A stretch of DNA of 64,000 nt from Lentisphaeria bacterium (GCA_022009855.1 CP091727.1:5019233-5083232), one strand, 5' to 3'; numbered from the stretch's first letter, positions 27,786 to 36,618 are shown. Translations and numbers: made by a program. Notes: generated by a model from the sequence alone, not told the origin.

Positions 27786-28484
27786 TCAATTGATCGGCAC
27801 GGGATTCATGCGTCCGGTGTCGAGATTGATGTAGAATCCGCGGTAGTCAAGGCCGCCCTTGCGGAAAAGCCGCCAGATCAATTCGAGTTCGGCGGTTGCG
27901 AGCCACTGATTCACGAACAGCTCCTGAATGGAAAGTGATTCGGCAAGAGAACAGCTCGGCAGATTCTGCTCCTTGACTTTTGTGTCAATGAGTGTCGGCA
28001 GTTCCACATAGGGATACGGCAGCTCATTACTGCCATTGCCGATGATGACTTGCCCGCAGGTGGCGAGGACGCCTCCGTCAAGGACGTATGGACCGTTCTT
28101 TTTCGGGAGCGTCTGAAAGATTTCTTTCCGTGACTTTCGGGAATCCACGCAGGCAATGAGAATATCGAAGCTGCGGGTGAAGCGGTAACGTTCCGGATGC
28201 GCTTCCCAGTTCAAGGCGAAACCGAGATTGTAGCGGTTCACGAGCGCTTCCGCTTTATTCAGTCCGACCTCGGAAGCGGCAAAAAGTTGCCGTCCGATGT
28301 TGGCGGGAGTGACTCTGTCGGGGTCCCATACTTCGACATCCAGTCCGTAAGGATGACCGAGGCTTTTCATTGCCAGATGAAGTCGGACCAGCCCGGAAAG
28401 CACCAGCGATCCACCGCCTCCAACACCGACCAGATTGATTTTGACCGGATTTGTGTGAAACCCGCTTTTTACCGTATGTTTCAT
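27786..28484 (-). CDS. PRTRC system ThiF-family protein
   Basis: 232 residues, uninterrupted, GGAGA upstream of ATG 28484. E1/ThiF-like Rossmann fold: INLVGVGGGGSLVLSGLVRL, then VWDPDRVTPANIGRQLF (the ThiF D-x-V-x2-x-N-x2-RQ-F motif), then FDILIACVDSRKSRKEIF. Such proteins adenylate the C-terminus of a small protein partner. The order E-C-F-B-ThiF on this strand is that of the PRTRC (ParB-related, ThiF-related) cassette of large plasmids and other elements. Cellular role of the cassette is not established. Confidence 0.88.
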   Translation of the reverse strand: MKHTVKSGFHTNPVKINLVGVGGGGSLVLSGLVRLHLAMKSLGHPYGLDVEVWDPDRVTPANIGRQLFAASEVGLNKAEALVNRYNLGFALNWEAHPERYRFTRSFDILIACVDSRKSRKEIFQTLPKKNGPYVLDGGVLATCGQVIIGNGSNELPYPYVELPTLIDTKVKEQNLPSCSLAESLSIQELFVNQWLATAELELIWRLFRKGGLDYRGFYINLDTGRMNPVPIN

Positions 28485-28518
28485 TTCAAAAGGTCTCCAA
28501 GAGTTTGATTGGCTGATT

Positions 28519-29222
28519 TCAATAATTCGACCGGGAATCGGTCATGTTTTTTTTTTTCAGATATTCAATCCAGAAACCGTCATGCCCGCCGGGATGTTCG
28601 ATCTGCCGCATGGAGTGAGTCGCATGACCGAATTTTCCCTGATAGAACAGCTCGGATACCAGATTCATGTTTTCTTCCAGAGAGTTCCGGCGATCGAGCC
28701 GGAGACCCTCCGGCAAACAGACTGCTCCATCGGTTTCATTGATATGCGTCAGAGGTGCGATATAGAGCTTCGTTTTGGGGAGTAGGACGACGATTGCTTT
28801 TCAAAGCACGGCAGCGGAGTGTCCCGTTTGCAATCATGAAAAGCAATGGAGGCCACATGACCTGCCGCCCCGACAGTTTGTTCAAAATCGCCCGTCCGGG
28901 CTCTTTTTGTCCGGTTAATTTGAAAATAGATCGGAGCCAGGCGGCTTTTCTCATACCATACGATGCCGTCATAGGAACGGGCCAGAATTCTGGAATCCTG
29001 AAACTTCAACTTGTCGGCGCCGTTGGAGTTTCGGAAGAAATATTCCAGCGCTTTCATGTCAAGAGCCCGTCCGGGGGCCAGCGAACCATTTTCATTCACT
29101 TTGTGGAGAACCGCCACCACATTATGCGCGGAATAGCTGTATCCATATTCCGACCAGCGGCGGTAGAACAGAATCGCGCCATCAAGCCGGAACCTCATTT
29201 CATTGGGGATCATTACTTCCAT
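28519..29222 (-). CDS. PRTRC system protein B, two frameshifts
   Basis: About 233 residues from ATG 29222 (GGAGG upstream). Key segment after correction: LSGRQVMWPPLLFMIANG then RCRALKSNRRPTPKTKLYIA and APLTHINETDGAVCLPEG, matching the LSG-x-V-P-LLF ... L--WAL--N-RPT--T-LY-AP pattern of PRTRC protein B. Frame changes are at a 5-A run near 28915 (plus strand T-run) and a 4-C run near 28785. Ends at 28519. Biochemical function unknown. Confidence 0.8.
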
Positions 29223-30244
29223 ATTCTTCTTCCTCCGTATGGATTCGATTGAGAATCAGCAGCAGTCTGCCGAGCGAATGAACCGCATGGCTGATTTCTT
29301 CCAAAGTTTCTGCAAAATGGGCGCTATCTTTTGGAAACGTCCAGTAAAGTCCGTTCAGAATAATATCCTGCCCATCGTTGACCGCCTGATTGTAAATATT
29401 GTCAAAACAGTCGAAAATCATATTATTATGCCAGATCAGTATTCCCGGCAGGTTTGTATTGCAGCAGGGATATTCCGTATGGCTGTATTTCCTGTCCGGC
29501 AGTTGGAACAGCTCTTCCAGTTCCGGCGGAATCGAACCTTGAAAAACAGTCTCGTCCGGCTGAAGCATCCACGGTTCAAAATTCTCATCGAAGTCAGCCC
29601 GGGTGACATCCATCTCATCCAGATACATCTGGCGGGTTTCCTCATCTTCACTGGAACAGATTTCATCAATATATTCTTTTTCATCTTCATATCCATTCCA
29701 GCAATTCTCACGGACAACATCCAGGAAAAGCTGCGGAGTGCCGATGTCAAAGGGCGTTGCCGTGCTGATTTTCCGCAGGATTTTCTGTCCCAGTCCCGGA
29801 AATTCCGCCTCATAACGGAGGATGGCCTTTTCGACGGAAAAATCCGAGGCGTAAGGCGAACCGAGACGAAAGAGCAGCACATAATCATCCTCATTGGAAT
29901 CGAACTCCAAGTCGGAACAGCCCTGATTGTCAGGTTCCGTGATGAAATCAACCTCAAAATCCATCATCTTGTTCAATTGTTTCGGAAAGCATTTCCGCGA
30001 ACCACTGCTGCAGAGCTTTTTTCAATACCGACAACGGCGAATAATCGTTCTTCAGCAACGGTTCAAGAGTCGGTATAATGCCCGATCCCGTGAAGAATCG
30101 GGAGGATGCGGGACAGACTCCCCTGCGAATACAATTCCGTCGGCAGAACCAGACGCGGAATCGTTATAAAAGAGGCGGCAGGAACGCCGCATCCAGCGGG
30201 ATTGACGGCGTCTGATTGACCGCGTGAATCAGTTTTTTGTGCAT
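29200..30244 (-). CDS. Probable PRTRC system protein F, three frameshifts
   Basis: Starts MHKKLIHAVNQTPSIPLDAA at 30244 with GGAGGAG upstream. Closing breaks near 30166 (4 T against 5), near 30087 (GGG against GG) and near 29960 (4 T against 3) yields one protein of about 347 residues: FLPPLFITIPRLVLPTELY, then LLKNDYSPLSVLKKALQQWF, then the acidic part DFITEPDNQGCSDLEFDSN, ending with LGRLLLILNRIHTEEEEYG. It sits between C and B where protein F lies in other PRTRC cassettes; the assignment rests on position and size more than on residues. Confidence 0.6.
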
Positions 30245-30360
30245 TGTTCACTCTCCTCCGGAAATTCATCCGGATTGAGTTCTTTTTTTTTTCTCTGTCC
30301 CGGCTGGAAATGCCGGAACAGACGTTCCTCGCTTACGGGTTGGAAATTCTTTTTCTTCAT
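30229..30360 (-). CDS. Possible 43-residue basic peptide between PRTRC C and F
   Basis: MKKKNFQPVSEERLFRHFQ to SEQCTKN. Its ATG overlaps the stop of protein C (ATGA) and its end overlaps the start of protein F, typical of coupled genes. It contains a long A-run (on the minus strand near 30282), so the frame should be checked. No family known. Confidence 0.4.
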   Translation of the reverse strand: MKKKNFQPVSEERLFRHFQPGQRKKKELNPDEFPEESEQCTKN

Positions 30361-30581
30361 CGGAAAGTTCCGACCTGCGGAATGAATTTGTATTCATCGA
30401 ATCCGTCCGCAGTCTTCGTTGGTCCCTTGATCGTGACATTGGTCAGTTCCGCATGAAGCAGAGAGTGGAACTCCGCGACCTTCTGCGGCGTCATCTTCGG
30501 ATCGGGATCGGCAAGCTGCATTCCGTTGAAAACGAATTTGCGCGGGTGTGCTTCGGTGATTTTTCCATTGGTTTCGGGCAT
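30357..30581 (-). CDS. PRTRC system protein C
   Basis: 74 residues from ATG 30581, chosen because GGAGG lies eight bases upstream; an upstream in-frame ATG (30596) lacks such a site. Residues KFVFNGMQLADPDPKMTP then LLHAELTNVTIKGPT are the hallmark R-V/F-x-FNG-x-L-DPD-x-M-P ... EL--A-I-GP of PRTRC protein C. Small single-domain protein; a possible substrate or partner of the ThiF-like enzyme, though this has not been shown to my knowledge. Confidence 0.88.
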   Translation of the reverse strand: MPETNGKITEAHPRKFVFNGMQLADPDPKMTPQKVAEFHSLLHAELTNVTIKGPTKTADGFDEYKFIPQVGTFR

Positions 30582-30604
30582 GATTGAATCCTCCATGTTT
30601 GTTT

Positions 30605-30964
30605 TTAGAAAAGGGACAATTCCCCTTGAGCGGCTTTGTTTTCTTCGACCGCCTTCTTTTCGGCGGCTTTGCGGGCGGCGACTTCCTGTTTGAGTTTGGC
30701 TTCAGCGGCTTTGAGTTCCGCTTCATGCCTGGCTGCTTCCTCTTTGGCCTTCTTCTCGGCGGCCTCTTTGACGGCAAGTTCCAGATAACCGGGCAACTTC
30801 TCCGCAATCGCGGTCTGCACTTCCACGAGCGTGCCATTGACGACCAGCGGAGTCGTCACGCCATCGCTGACGCCGAGCGCATACTTGTCATCTCCATTGT
30901 AAGAGATCACAAGACGGCAGTTTCCGTTTTGCGCGGCGATTTTACTTAATTCCTCAAGCAACAT
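30605..30964 (-). CDS. PRTRC system protein E
   Basis: 119 residues from ATG 30964 (AAAGGAG upstream). First half: NCRLVISYNGDDKYALGVSD and TTPLVVNGTLVEVQTAIAE, the beta-rich PL-V-GT-EEL pattern of PRTRC protein E. Second half is a long Ala/Lys/Glu helix (AEKKAKEEAARHEAEL) ending ELSLF. The frame is intact. First gene of the cassette, directly after leader hairpin 6. Confidence 0.78.
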   Translation of the reverse strand: MLLEELSKIAAQNGNCRLVISYNGDDKYALGVSDGVTTPLVVNGTLVEVQTAIAEKLPGYLELAVKEAAEKKAKEEAARHEAELKAAEAKLKQEVAARKAAEKKAVEENKAAQGELSLF

Positions 30965-30986
30965 CTTCTTTCTCTCCTTTCCGGGG

Positions 30987-31054
30987 TTGTTCGGACACAG
31001 AAGAGCTTGCGCCGGAAGTTGGGATGAACTTCCGAAGCGCAAGCTGACGAACAA
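30987..31054 (-). promoter_or_regulatory. Two-tier leader hairpin 6
   Basis: Outer arms TTGTTCG (30987-30993) and CGAACAA (31048-31054); inner arms AGCTTGCGC (31004-31012) and GCGCAAGCT (31037-31045); innermost GGAAGTT (31014-31020) and AACTTCC (31027-31033). In front of PRTRC E. Confidence 0.68.
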
Positions 31055-31064
31055 TCCGTTTTTC

Positions 31065-31241
31065 TTACCAGCAGATCAGATCCTCAAGATAATCTGGTTC
31101 CAGACCGTATTCGTCGATGATGTCGAAGCCATCCTCTCCATCCGCGATCCGTTCCAGAATCTCCTGCTTGGTCTCGTCAACTTCCGCCTGCGTATAGCCA
31201 TCGCGACGTTGCAGGACCTCATCAAATGTTTCTCTTGCCAT
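31065..31241 (-). CDS. Unknown 58-residue acidic protein
   Basis: Start at 31241 (MARETFDEVLQRRDGYTQ) favoured over 31256 because GGAGAA lies eight bases upstream. Ends DEYGLEPDYLEDLICW. Four bases separate it from the stop of the gene upstream. Function unknown. Confidence 0.55.
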   Translation of the reverse strand: MARETFDEVLQRRDGYTQAEVDETKQEILERIADGEDGFDIIDEYGLEPDYLEDLICW

Positions 31242-31245
31242 TGTA

Positions 31246-31815
31246 TCATTCTCCATGATTTGCTTTTTGGATTTCCGTTCCGAAAAGTCCGCAGATGGCG
31301 TTTTCGCCGTTTTGACGGATAAACCATTCCGGCGGATGAGCAGGTTTGGCAATGACACCAATCCAGCCGTCTTCAAGGTAGTAGCCAAGAACCTGACATT
31401 TGCCGATATCGTTGACTACAGCGAAAACCGTTTCTCCGATTTTCGGGATAAAATTGCCGGACCATTTTCCTGCCGGAAATTCACTGAGGCCTTTCAGGTA
31501 GGCAGTGATATAGATATATCCACTGGCACGCGGAGATGCCTCAAAGAGAAAACTCCACGTTTCAAGTGTGAACGTTTCCTGTGTCATCGGTGTCCAGTCG
31601 TGTTTTCGGATATGTTCTTTCAAAGCCGGAAGCGCCTTGTTATTGATCCAAGCGCAGAGAGTTTTCCGGGCATCTTCCTCACCAATACAACTCTGACGAT
31701 CTTGAAGAAATTCGATATTGCCGTCTCGAAAGATCGTTCGTGCGCCGTAGACTGCCAGGGGCTCCAATTCACGAAACGGACGCAGTCCCCATTCCAGCTT
31801 GGCCAAGTCAATCAT
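31246..31815 (-). CDS. Unknown 189-residue protein
   Basis: ATG 31815 with AGGAGG upstream; overlaps the preceding gene by eight bases. Contains IDLAKLEWGLRPFRELEPL, a WINNKALPALKEHIRKHDW helix and a beta-rich end VLGYYLEDGWIGVIAKPAH. Frame intact. No family recognised. Confidence 0.62.
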   Translation of the reverse strand: MIDLAKLEWGLRPFRELEPLAVYGARTIFRDGNIEFLQDRQSCIGEEDARKTLCAWINNKALPALKEHIRKHDWTPMTQETFTLETWSFLFEASPRASGYIYITAYLKGLSEFPAGKWSGNFIPKIGETVFAVVNDIGKCQVLGYYLEDGWIGVIAKPAHPPEWFIRQNGENAICGLFGTEIQKANHGE

Positions 31816-32110
31816 TTTCTTCTGCCTCCTTACCGGTTTCCACTGTCTGATAGCCGGGAAAGTAGAGAATCATGTCGAATCCCATACTGTCGCGACGACT
31901 ATGCTGAAGCAGCTCAGTAAATTCCTGCTGAAGCTCCTCCGGTTCGTAAATGTCGTTAATGTCTGCTTGAATTTCGGCAATGGCAGCTTCCGGATTTTCT
32001 ACGACAAATCCGAAACATTTTTCACCGAACATTCCGCGTCCGGAATAGTCATGACGGATTTCCGCATGATCTTCGATCACGCTGACGAGCAAGTCAGATA
32101 CGATTTTCAT
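31808..32110 (-). CDS. Unknown 100-residue acidic protein
   Basis: MKIVSDLLVSVIEDHAEIRH to EAEEND, AAAGGA upstream. Contains EKCFGFVVENPEAAIAEIQ. Overlaps the next start, so coupled. No family recognised. Confidence 0.55.
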   Translation of the reverse strand: MKIVSDLLVSVIEDHAEIRHDYSGRGMFGEKCFGFVVENPEAAIAEIQADINDIYEPEELQQEFTELLQHSRRDSMGFDMILYFPGYQTVETGKEAEEND

Positions 32111-32145
32111 GGTGCTGTAATCCTTTCGATTTGAAGTTTTTATGA

Positions 32146-32595
32146 TTAAAACCAGCCGTTTTTCTCGGCGGCGGTATCATACTGCTTCTTCGCGGCATTC
32201 CATGCCTGTTTCAGTTCAGGGATGGAATTCAGTTGCTTTTCGGTGAGGTCGCAAGCGGATAAAACATCTGCCTTTCCATCCCAGTTGATGCCAAATTCGT
32301 GATTGCACATTTCATAATAAAACATGCTCTGAACATACTCGGCATTGATTCCGGACTCGGTGAAAATCGCTTTCCGACGTTCTTCCGCATGACGTTTGAA
32401 CGTGCCGTGAATCAGTTCCGAATCCACCTTCCGATAGAAGCCTCCTGTGTTGCCAAGGCGGTAGAGTTCGCTGTTTTCTTTGACGCCAAGTTTGAGTTTC
32501 ATCTCCTCAAACTGCTCTTCCGAAAAAGCAAAGCCAAGCGGCAGGGCGTTCACTTCCTTTTCATGGCGCGCTTTCAATTCCTGATACGTTTCCAT
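32146..32595 (-). CDS. Unknown 149-residue protein
   Basis: ATG 32595 (METYQELKARHEKEVNALP), AAAGGAG upstream. Contains FAFSEEQFEEMKLKLGV and YRLGNTGGFYRKVDSELI. Frame intact; follows leader hairpin 7. No family recognised. Confidence 0.6.
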   Translation of the reverse strand: METYQELKARHEKEVNALPLGFAFSEEQFEEMKLKLGVKENSELYRLGNTGGFYRKVDSELIHGTFKRHAEERRKAIFTESGINAEYVQSMFYYEMCNHEFGINWDGKADVLSACDLTEKQLNSIPELKQAWNAAKKQYDTAAEKNGWF

Positions 32596-32618
32596 CTTTT
32601 TTCAACTCCTTTCAATGG

Positions 32619-32687
32619 TTTGTTCGAGCACAAAAAGCCGCGCCGGAAGTTGGAATGAACTTCCGAAAGCGCGGCAAGTCGAACAAA
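32619..32687 (-). promoter_or_regulatory. Two-tier leader hairpin 7
   Basis: Outer arms TTTGTTCGA (32619-32627) and TCGAACAAA (32679-32687); inner arms GCCGCGC (32637-32643) and GCGCGGC (32669-32675); innermost GGAAGTT (32645-32651) and AACTTCC (32658-32664). On the minus strand the inner stem is followed by TTTTTGTGC, so it could also terminate transcription. Confidence 0.7.
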
Positions 32688-32695
32688 ACGTTATA

Positions 32696-33369
32696 TCAAC
32701 TCCAGTAAACCGGATGCCCCGGAGTTCTTCGACACGGTTCCTGATCTTTTCAATCAGATGAACTTTTTCCGGACGGGTGCGATATTCCCGAAGCATCCGG
32801 TCGATTTCAATATCAAATTCCGGAAGAATCAGATCGCAGGAAAAGTTATAGACCATGCCGTGCGTATATTTTTGCAGTCCGGGACGCTGTGCGCCGAAAT
32901 CCGGATTGAATTTACCAAGCCAGCAGACTCCGTTGTTTTCATTGTGCATGACGCGAATCAATGCGCGGGCATATTGATTGCAGAGTTTATTTGTCTCAAT
33001 CTGCAACGCATACTGACTTAAATTATCCTCAGCCAGCTGATCGGACAGTTTCGGCAGCTCGTCCGCCCGGAGTTCCTGTCGGAGCCAGGCGAGAATTTCC
33101 CGCATATAATCAGCAGAAACTGTCCATTCCGGAGAATCACCATACAACAAGAGACCGAAGTTCAGATCGTGTTTCAGAAGCGTTTCCGCATAGTAACGTG
33201 AAACGAACTGACCGCGTTTCCACTCCTTGTCGTTCCGGTGTCGGTAATCGTAGAATTCGACCAGCGGTTTGCGTTCCTTGTGGGTGAGACAGTCTTCAAG
33301 ACCGTATTTCTCACCTTTGCGCAGGATACGGACATTGAAATGTCCAAAGATTTTCGATGTTTCGCTCAT
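32696..33369 (-). CDS. Unknown 224-residue protein, likely one frameshift
   Basis: Start ATG 33369 with AAGGAGG upstream. Reads MSETSKIFGHFNVRILRKG, later WTVSADYMREILAWLRQEL and LILPEFDIEIDRMLREYR. The open frame runs on through leader hairpin 7, which is implausible; a shift in the GGGG run near 32716 gives the end LRGHPVYWS with a stop at 32696-32698, just before the hairpin. No family recognised. Confidence 0.58.
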
Positions 33370-33404
33370 GTTTGCGACCTCCTTGATTTTTGGGGTGGAT
33401 AAAT

Positions 33405-34101
33405 TCAAAACAGTTCCGGGGTGTCCGGAGAAGATATCACATGCTTTCTCCGGGGCGCCGGAAGTTCACATTTCATGACGGTTCGATAGACCTGCTTGCC
33501 GTTGACCGTCTTCTGAATAATCTGACCGCTTGCGATCAGTGAGGCGAACACTTCGGAAACATAGTGACCGGCCGTATTGTTGACCTGCTCGTCAAGTGCC
33601 GGAAGTCCGTATTTCCGTCCAATCGGCAACTCGATATTCCACCACAGCAGACCGCCCGGATCATGATACAGCTTCCGCTGTGAAGTCCGGAATGCCTTTG
33701 AGAAGTTCCGCTTCAATTTCCGGACGCTTTGCTGCAATGTATTCCCGCTGCTGCTCCGCCGTGATGTCATAAATTTCCTCAATAATCCGTTTGCCATTCT
33801 GCTGAAAATAAAACAACGTTGCCTGAGCAATGAGTTCCGGAACAGCATCGACCAGCTTCTCATGGATGGTTCCGAGGAACTGCTGCGGATGCAGATACAG
33901 GCTGGATTTGCCGTTGACGGCATAACCGTGTTCAATTTTCCAGCCGCTATTTCGGAATATCCGTTCGCAATCCGCATGAAACGCCATACTTTCCGCTTCG
34001 CTCCGAAAACCGGGTCCGTTGTCTTCCGGACGATAATAGCTTGGCGTGCGGATACTGTAACTGACTTTGAAATAATCCGGTTTGAATTTACTGTTTTCCA
34101 T
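33405..34101 (-). CDS. Unknown protein, one frameshift
   Basis: About 231 residues from ATG 34101 (AAAGGAG upstream): MENSKFKPDYFKVSYSIRT, FRNSGWKIEHGYAVNGKSS, QQREYIAAKRPEIEAELLKG, then after a break near 33675-33685 LYHDPGGLLWWNIELPIGR and TVMKCELPAPRRK. The C-terminal part has a winged-helix flavour (ASLIASGQIIQKTVNGKQVY). No family recognised. Confidence 0.55.
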
Positions 34102-34119
34102 GGCATGATCTCCTTTGGT

Positions 34120-34368
34120 TCACTGATATTCCTGCGGCAGATTGTCCCAATGCTCCTCATAGAAATACAGATGCGTCAGAACGGATTGCCAGTGATGCAA
34201 AGCCCTCTCTGCTTCCTCCTTCCGCCGCCAGGTAAAGGGCCGGAACGGATCGAACATTTCTCTCTGATGTTCCGCTTTTTTCCGCAGAACTTTTTCCTGT
34301 CTTTCAGCGCACTCAATGAGCAGCCGGAGATCTTCACGGGTCATGATAATTCGGTTGGTTGTCGGCAT
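34120..34368 (-). CDS. Unknown 82-residue protein
   Basis: MPTTNRIIMTREDLRLLIEC at 34368 (GAAGG upstream), highly charged helices (AERQEKVLRKKAEHQREM), ending NLPQEYQ. No family recognised. Confidence 0.55.
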   Translation of the reverse strand: MPTTNRIIMTREDLRLLIECAERQEKVLRKKAEHQREMFDPFRPFTWRRKEEAERALHHWQSVLTHLYFYEEHWDNLPQEYQ

Positions 34369-34380
34369 GGGTTCACCTTC

Positions 34381-34938
34381 TTACGCAGCTTTTTTCATCG
34401 GGCGGATCAGTTTGACGGCATTATCACTCCATAAATCAGAACCGCAGCCGTAAATTTCCCGGATACCGTAACCATGACAGCCATCATGGTCTGCCGAAGC
34501 GATGCAACGGAATGGCAAACGGACATCTTTTTCCAATTTGATTTCCAGAACACTGCCGGAGCCGTTCCAGGAATCATAAAGACCACAGGTCGTGTCCTTG
34601 GAGAGAAGCAGATAGCCGCGGCCGGTACGTTCGGAAAGATAGTAGCTTTTATTCCGCTCTCTTTCCTTGTCGATGCCATCGCGAAGGGTGAAATATTCTT
34701 CCAAAGTCATTTTGACCAGAAATACCAGTGCATTCATATGCGAACCGCAATTTAATGTTTCACGGTAAATCGACTTGAGCAGAGGCGACTGAGAGTTCCC
34801 CCTGTCGGCCAGTGCCTTTTTGAGTTCAGATTTCTTATATCCCTGCTGGCGTGCCAGCCACAACAGGCTGGACTCCTCCGGAATCGAATCATCACTGGCA
34901 TCATAATGCCCGCCGATAGATGTTGGAAGTAAAGTCAT
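34381..34938 (-). CDS. Unknown 185-residue protein
   Basis: ATG 34938; the start overlaps the end of the gene upstream by 38 bases and lacks a clear ribosome binding site, so coupling is likely. Contains LLWLARQQGYKKSELKKALA, VFLVKMTLEEYFTLRDGID and CIASADHDGCHGYGIREIYG with a Cys/His-rich stretch. No family recognised. Confidence 0.55.
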   Translation of the reverse strand: MTLLPTSIGGHYDASDDSIPEESSLLWLARQQGYKKSELKKALADRGNSQSPLLKSIYRETLNCGSHMNALVFLVKMTLEEYFTLRDGIDKERERNKSYYLSERTGRGYLLLSKDTTCGLYDSWNGSGSVLEIKLEKDVRLPFRCIASADHDGCHGYGIREIYGCGSDLWSDNAVKLIRPMKKAA

Positions 34939-35089
34939 AATTCATATCGCCTGTATCAATGACAAGATCGACCAGAACATCTTCCTTGAGAAAATGTTTC
35001 TCCGGATAGCGGATGTAAAACTGATCACGGATCAGTTCACGGATTTCATCCGCATCTGGATTTTCCACTAATTCCGCCAACATTTTCAT
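34901..35089 (-). CDS. Unknown 62-residue acidic protein
   Basis: MKMLAELVENPDADEIREL at 35089, coupled by ATGA to the preceding gene; a start at 35083 behind GAAGGA is equally possible. Ends DFTSNIYRRAL. No family recognised. Confidence 0.5.
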   Translation of the reverse strand: MKMLAELVENPDADEIRELIRDQFYIRYPEKHFLKEDVLVDLVIDTGDMNYDFTSNIYRRAL

Positions 35090-35349
35090 CCTTCGAGGAC
35101 CTGTTTGATGACATTGTCCGCATATTCCCACTCGCAGTCACGATACCACTCGTCGAGCAGTTCCCAGAACTTCTCGCGTGGATGGTCGTCATTGCAGATT
35201 TTCTTGAGTGTGCAGTCATCCAGCGTGTCACGGTAATCCGCATAGATTTCCTCATAAAACACGCCGTTTTCATCTTTCCAGCAAACTGTGGACAGAGCAT
35301 CCCTGACTGCCTCCTTCAATCTGTTTTCTTTTTCCTGATCGTTTTTCAT
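35086..35349 (-). CDS. Unknown 87-residue acidic protein
   Basis: MKNDQEKENRLKEAVRDAL at 35349, AAAAGGAGG upstream, following leader hairpin 8. Contains DHPREKFWELLDEWYRDC. First gene of a minus-strand run. No family recognised. Confidence 0.58.
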   Translation of the reverse strand: MKNDQEKENRLKEAVRDALSTVCWKDENGVFYEEIYADYRDTLDDCTLKKICNDDHPREKFWELLDEWYRDCEWEYADNVIKQVLEG

Positions 35350-35363
35350 CTTCTTGAGCCTCC

Positions 35364-35445
35364 TTTTCGTGTTTGTTCACCCCAAAATCCATCTGCTCCA
35401 AAAGGCTTTATGCCGGGGCGGATGGATGACAGGCAAACACGAAAA
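35364..35445 (-). promoter_or_regulatory. Two-tier leader hairpin 8
   Basis: Outer arms TTTTCGTGTTTG (35364-35375) and CAAACACGAAAA (35434-35445), perfect; inner arms ATCCATCTGC (35387-35396) and GCGGATGGAT (35418-35427), one mismatch. The outer arm runs into the ribosome binding site of the gene at 35086-35349. The upstream neighbour is divergent, so it is a leader structure. Confidence 0.7.
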
Positions 35446-35574
35446 TCTTCATTGATTTTTCTTTATGGCGCTGTATATTATTCTTCGGAAGATTATTGTT
35501 TCAAAAAATGAAAAGAATGCGAGGTTTACAGAAGGAATATTATATTAAAACGAAATAAAATGAAGTCATAAAGA
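35446..35574. promoter_or_regulatory. Divergent AT-rich promoter region
   Basis: Separates the minus-strand gene run from the plus-strand endonuclease. Very AT-rich, with TATTATATTAAAA near 35538-35550 as a possible -10 region. No gene seen. Confidence 0.4.
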
Positions 35575-35751
35575 CTTTTCAACAATCGTCTATCCTAAAA
35601 CCGCCAAGTTTAGTTATTTCCGGCTTTAGCCGGAGCCGAGATAGGTTGTTGAAAGGGCGCACCTGTGCAGTTTGTGCTGGTGCCTCTTTCACATTCTCGG
35701 CAGAGTGCTTGGCGGTACTCAGGATAGGTGTGAATGAGGCACCTCTTTTTT
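35575..35751 (+). ncRNA. Highly structured leader of the endonuclease gene, candidate cis-regulatory RNA
   Basis: Many mutually exclusive pairings: CAACAA (35580-35585) with TTGTTG (35646-35651) plus CTATC with GATAG; TATCCT (35591-35596) with AGGATA (35721-35726) and ACCGCCAAG (35600-35608) with CTTGGCGGT (35708-35716); hairpin CCGGC-TTTA-GCCGG (35620-35633); GCCGAGA (35635-35641) with TCTCGGC (35695-35701); GGTGCCTC (35679-35686) with GAGGCACC (35736-35743), then TCTTTTTT. AGGATAGG is also the likely ribosome binding site for ATG 35734. Not a riboswitch class I recognise. Confidence 0.5.
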
Positions 35752-36580
35752 ATGGCATCGTTGAGGCAAATTTGCTTGTTGTGTGTTCTGCCGGCAATTC
35801 TTTTAGCCGGAGAGCCGGTTCTCATCAAAACTCCTGCGGAAGCAAACTCCTCGCCTTATGACAATCTGCGGATCGGAGTGCCTGTTTTTACCGATTATGT
35901 CGTAGATCGTGAATGGTTCTGCATCGGCTTTTCCCGTAAACACCGTCAACCGCTTTGGGTTCAATATAGACTGCTCGCCACAGAGGTTGAAAATAAAGTT
36001 GTCGAGCGTTCCAACAACTTTCACAAAGATCGCCTCATTCCAGAGTCTCCCGCTCACAAAGACTACGCAAAGACCGGATACGATCGGGGGCACATGGCTC
36101 CGGCAGGTGATATGCGCTGGTCGCCTGAAGCCATGTCGGACAGTTTCTTGATGACCAATATGAGTCCACAGCATCCGCGCTGCAACCGGGCCACCTGGAA
36201 ATATCTGGAGGAACAGGTTCGGGAATGGGCCAAAAAACGAGAAGGAACTTTATGTAATCTGCGGTCCGATTTTTGCTGAGAAATCTATTACCATTTGCAA
36301 TGGAACGATTCCAGTTCCGCTTGCCTATTTCAAGATCGTTTACGATGCGACTCCTCCGGAGAAGATGATTGCTTTCATCATTCCAAACTGGAAAACAAAA
36401 GGCAATCTGCAGAATTTTACTGTCACAGTCGAACAGGTGGAGAAGATCACTGGATTCAATTTTTTCAGCAATTTACCGGAAGAAACACAACTGAAACTGG
36501 AAGCGACAGTTTCAGTTGATGCCTGGATCTGGAAAACTGCTTTCAACTCCAAACCTATTCACGTATCACGCTCTGAATAA
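35734..36580 (+). CDS. Secreted DNA/RNA non-specific endonuclease (NUC1), one frameshift
   Basis: About 281 residues. A signal peptide (RQICLLCVLPAILLAGEP) precedes the Endonuclease_NS domain. Active-site segment: TGYDRGHMAPAGDMRWSP (the DRGH motif with catalytic His), followed by SFLMTNMSPQHPRCNRATW carrying the metal-binding Asn. A frame change near 36243 (GG against G) continues as LYVICGPIFAEKSITICNG. Predicted to cut DNA and RNA outside the cytoplasm. Start 35734 lies inside a leader stem; ATG 35752 is an alternative that keeps the signal peptide. Could be a nuclease cargo or help take apart competing DNA. Confidence 0.85.
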
Positions 36581-36618
36581 GTTATTCAATAAAGACTATT
36601 CTGACCAGGCATAGATGA

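Noticed and set aside
35575..35751. Retron or OMEGA-type RNA
   Set aside because: No reverse transcriptase or IscB/TnpB-like gene is nearby; the adjacent gene is a NUC1-type nuclease with signal peptide.
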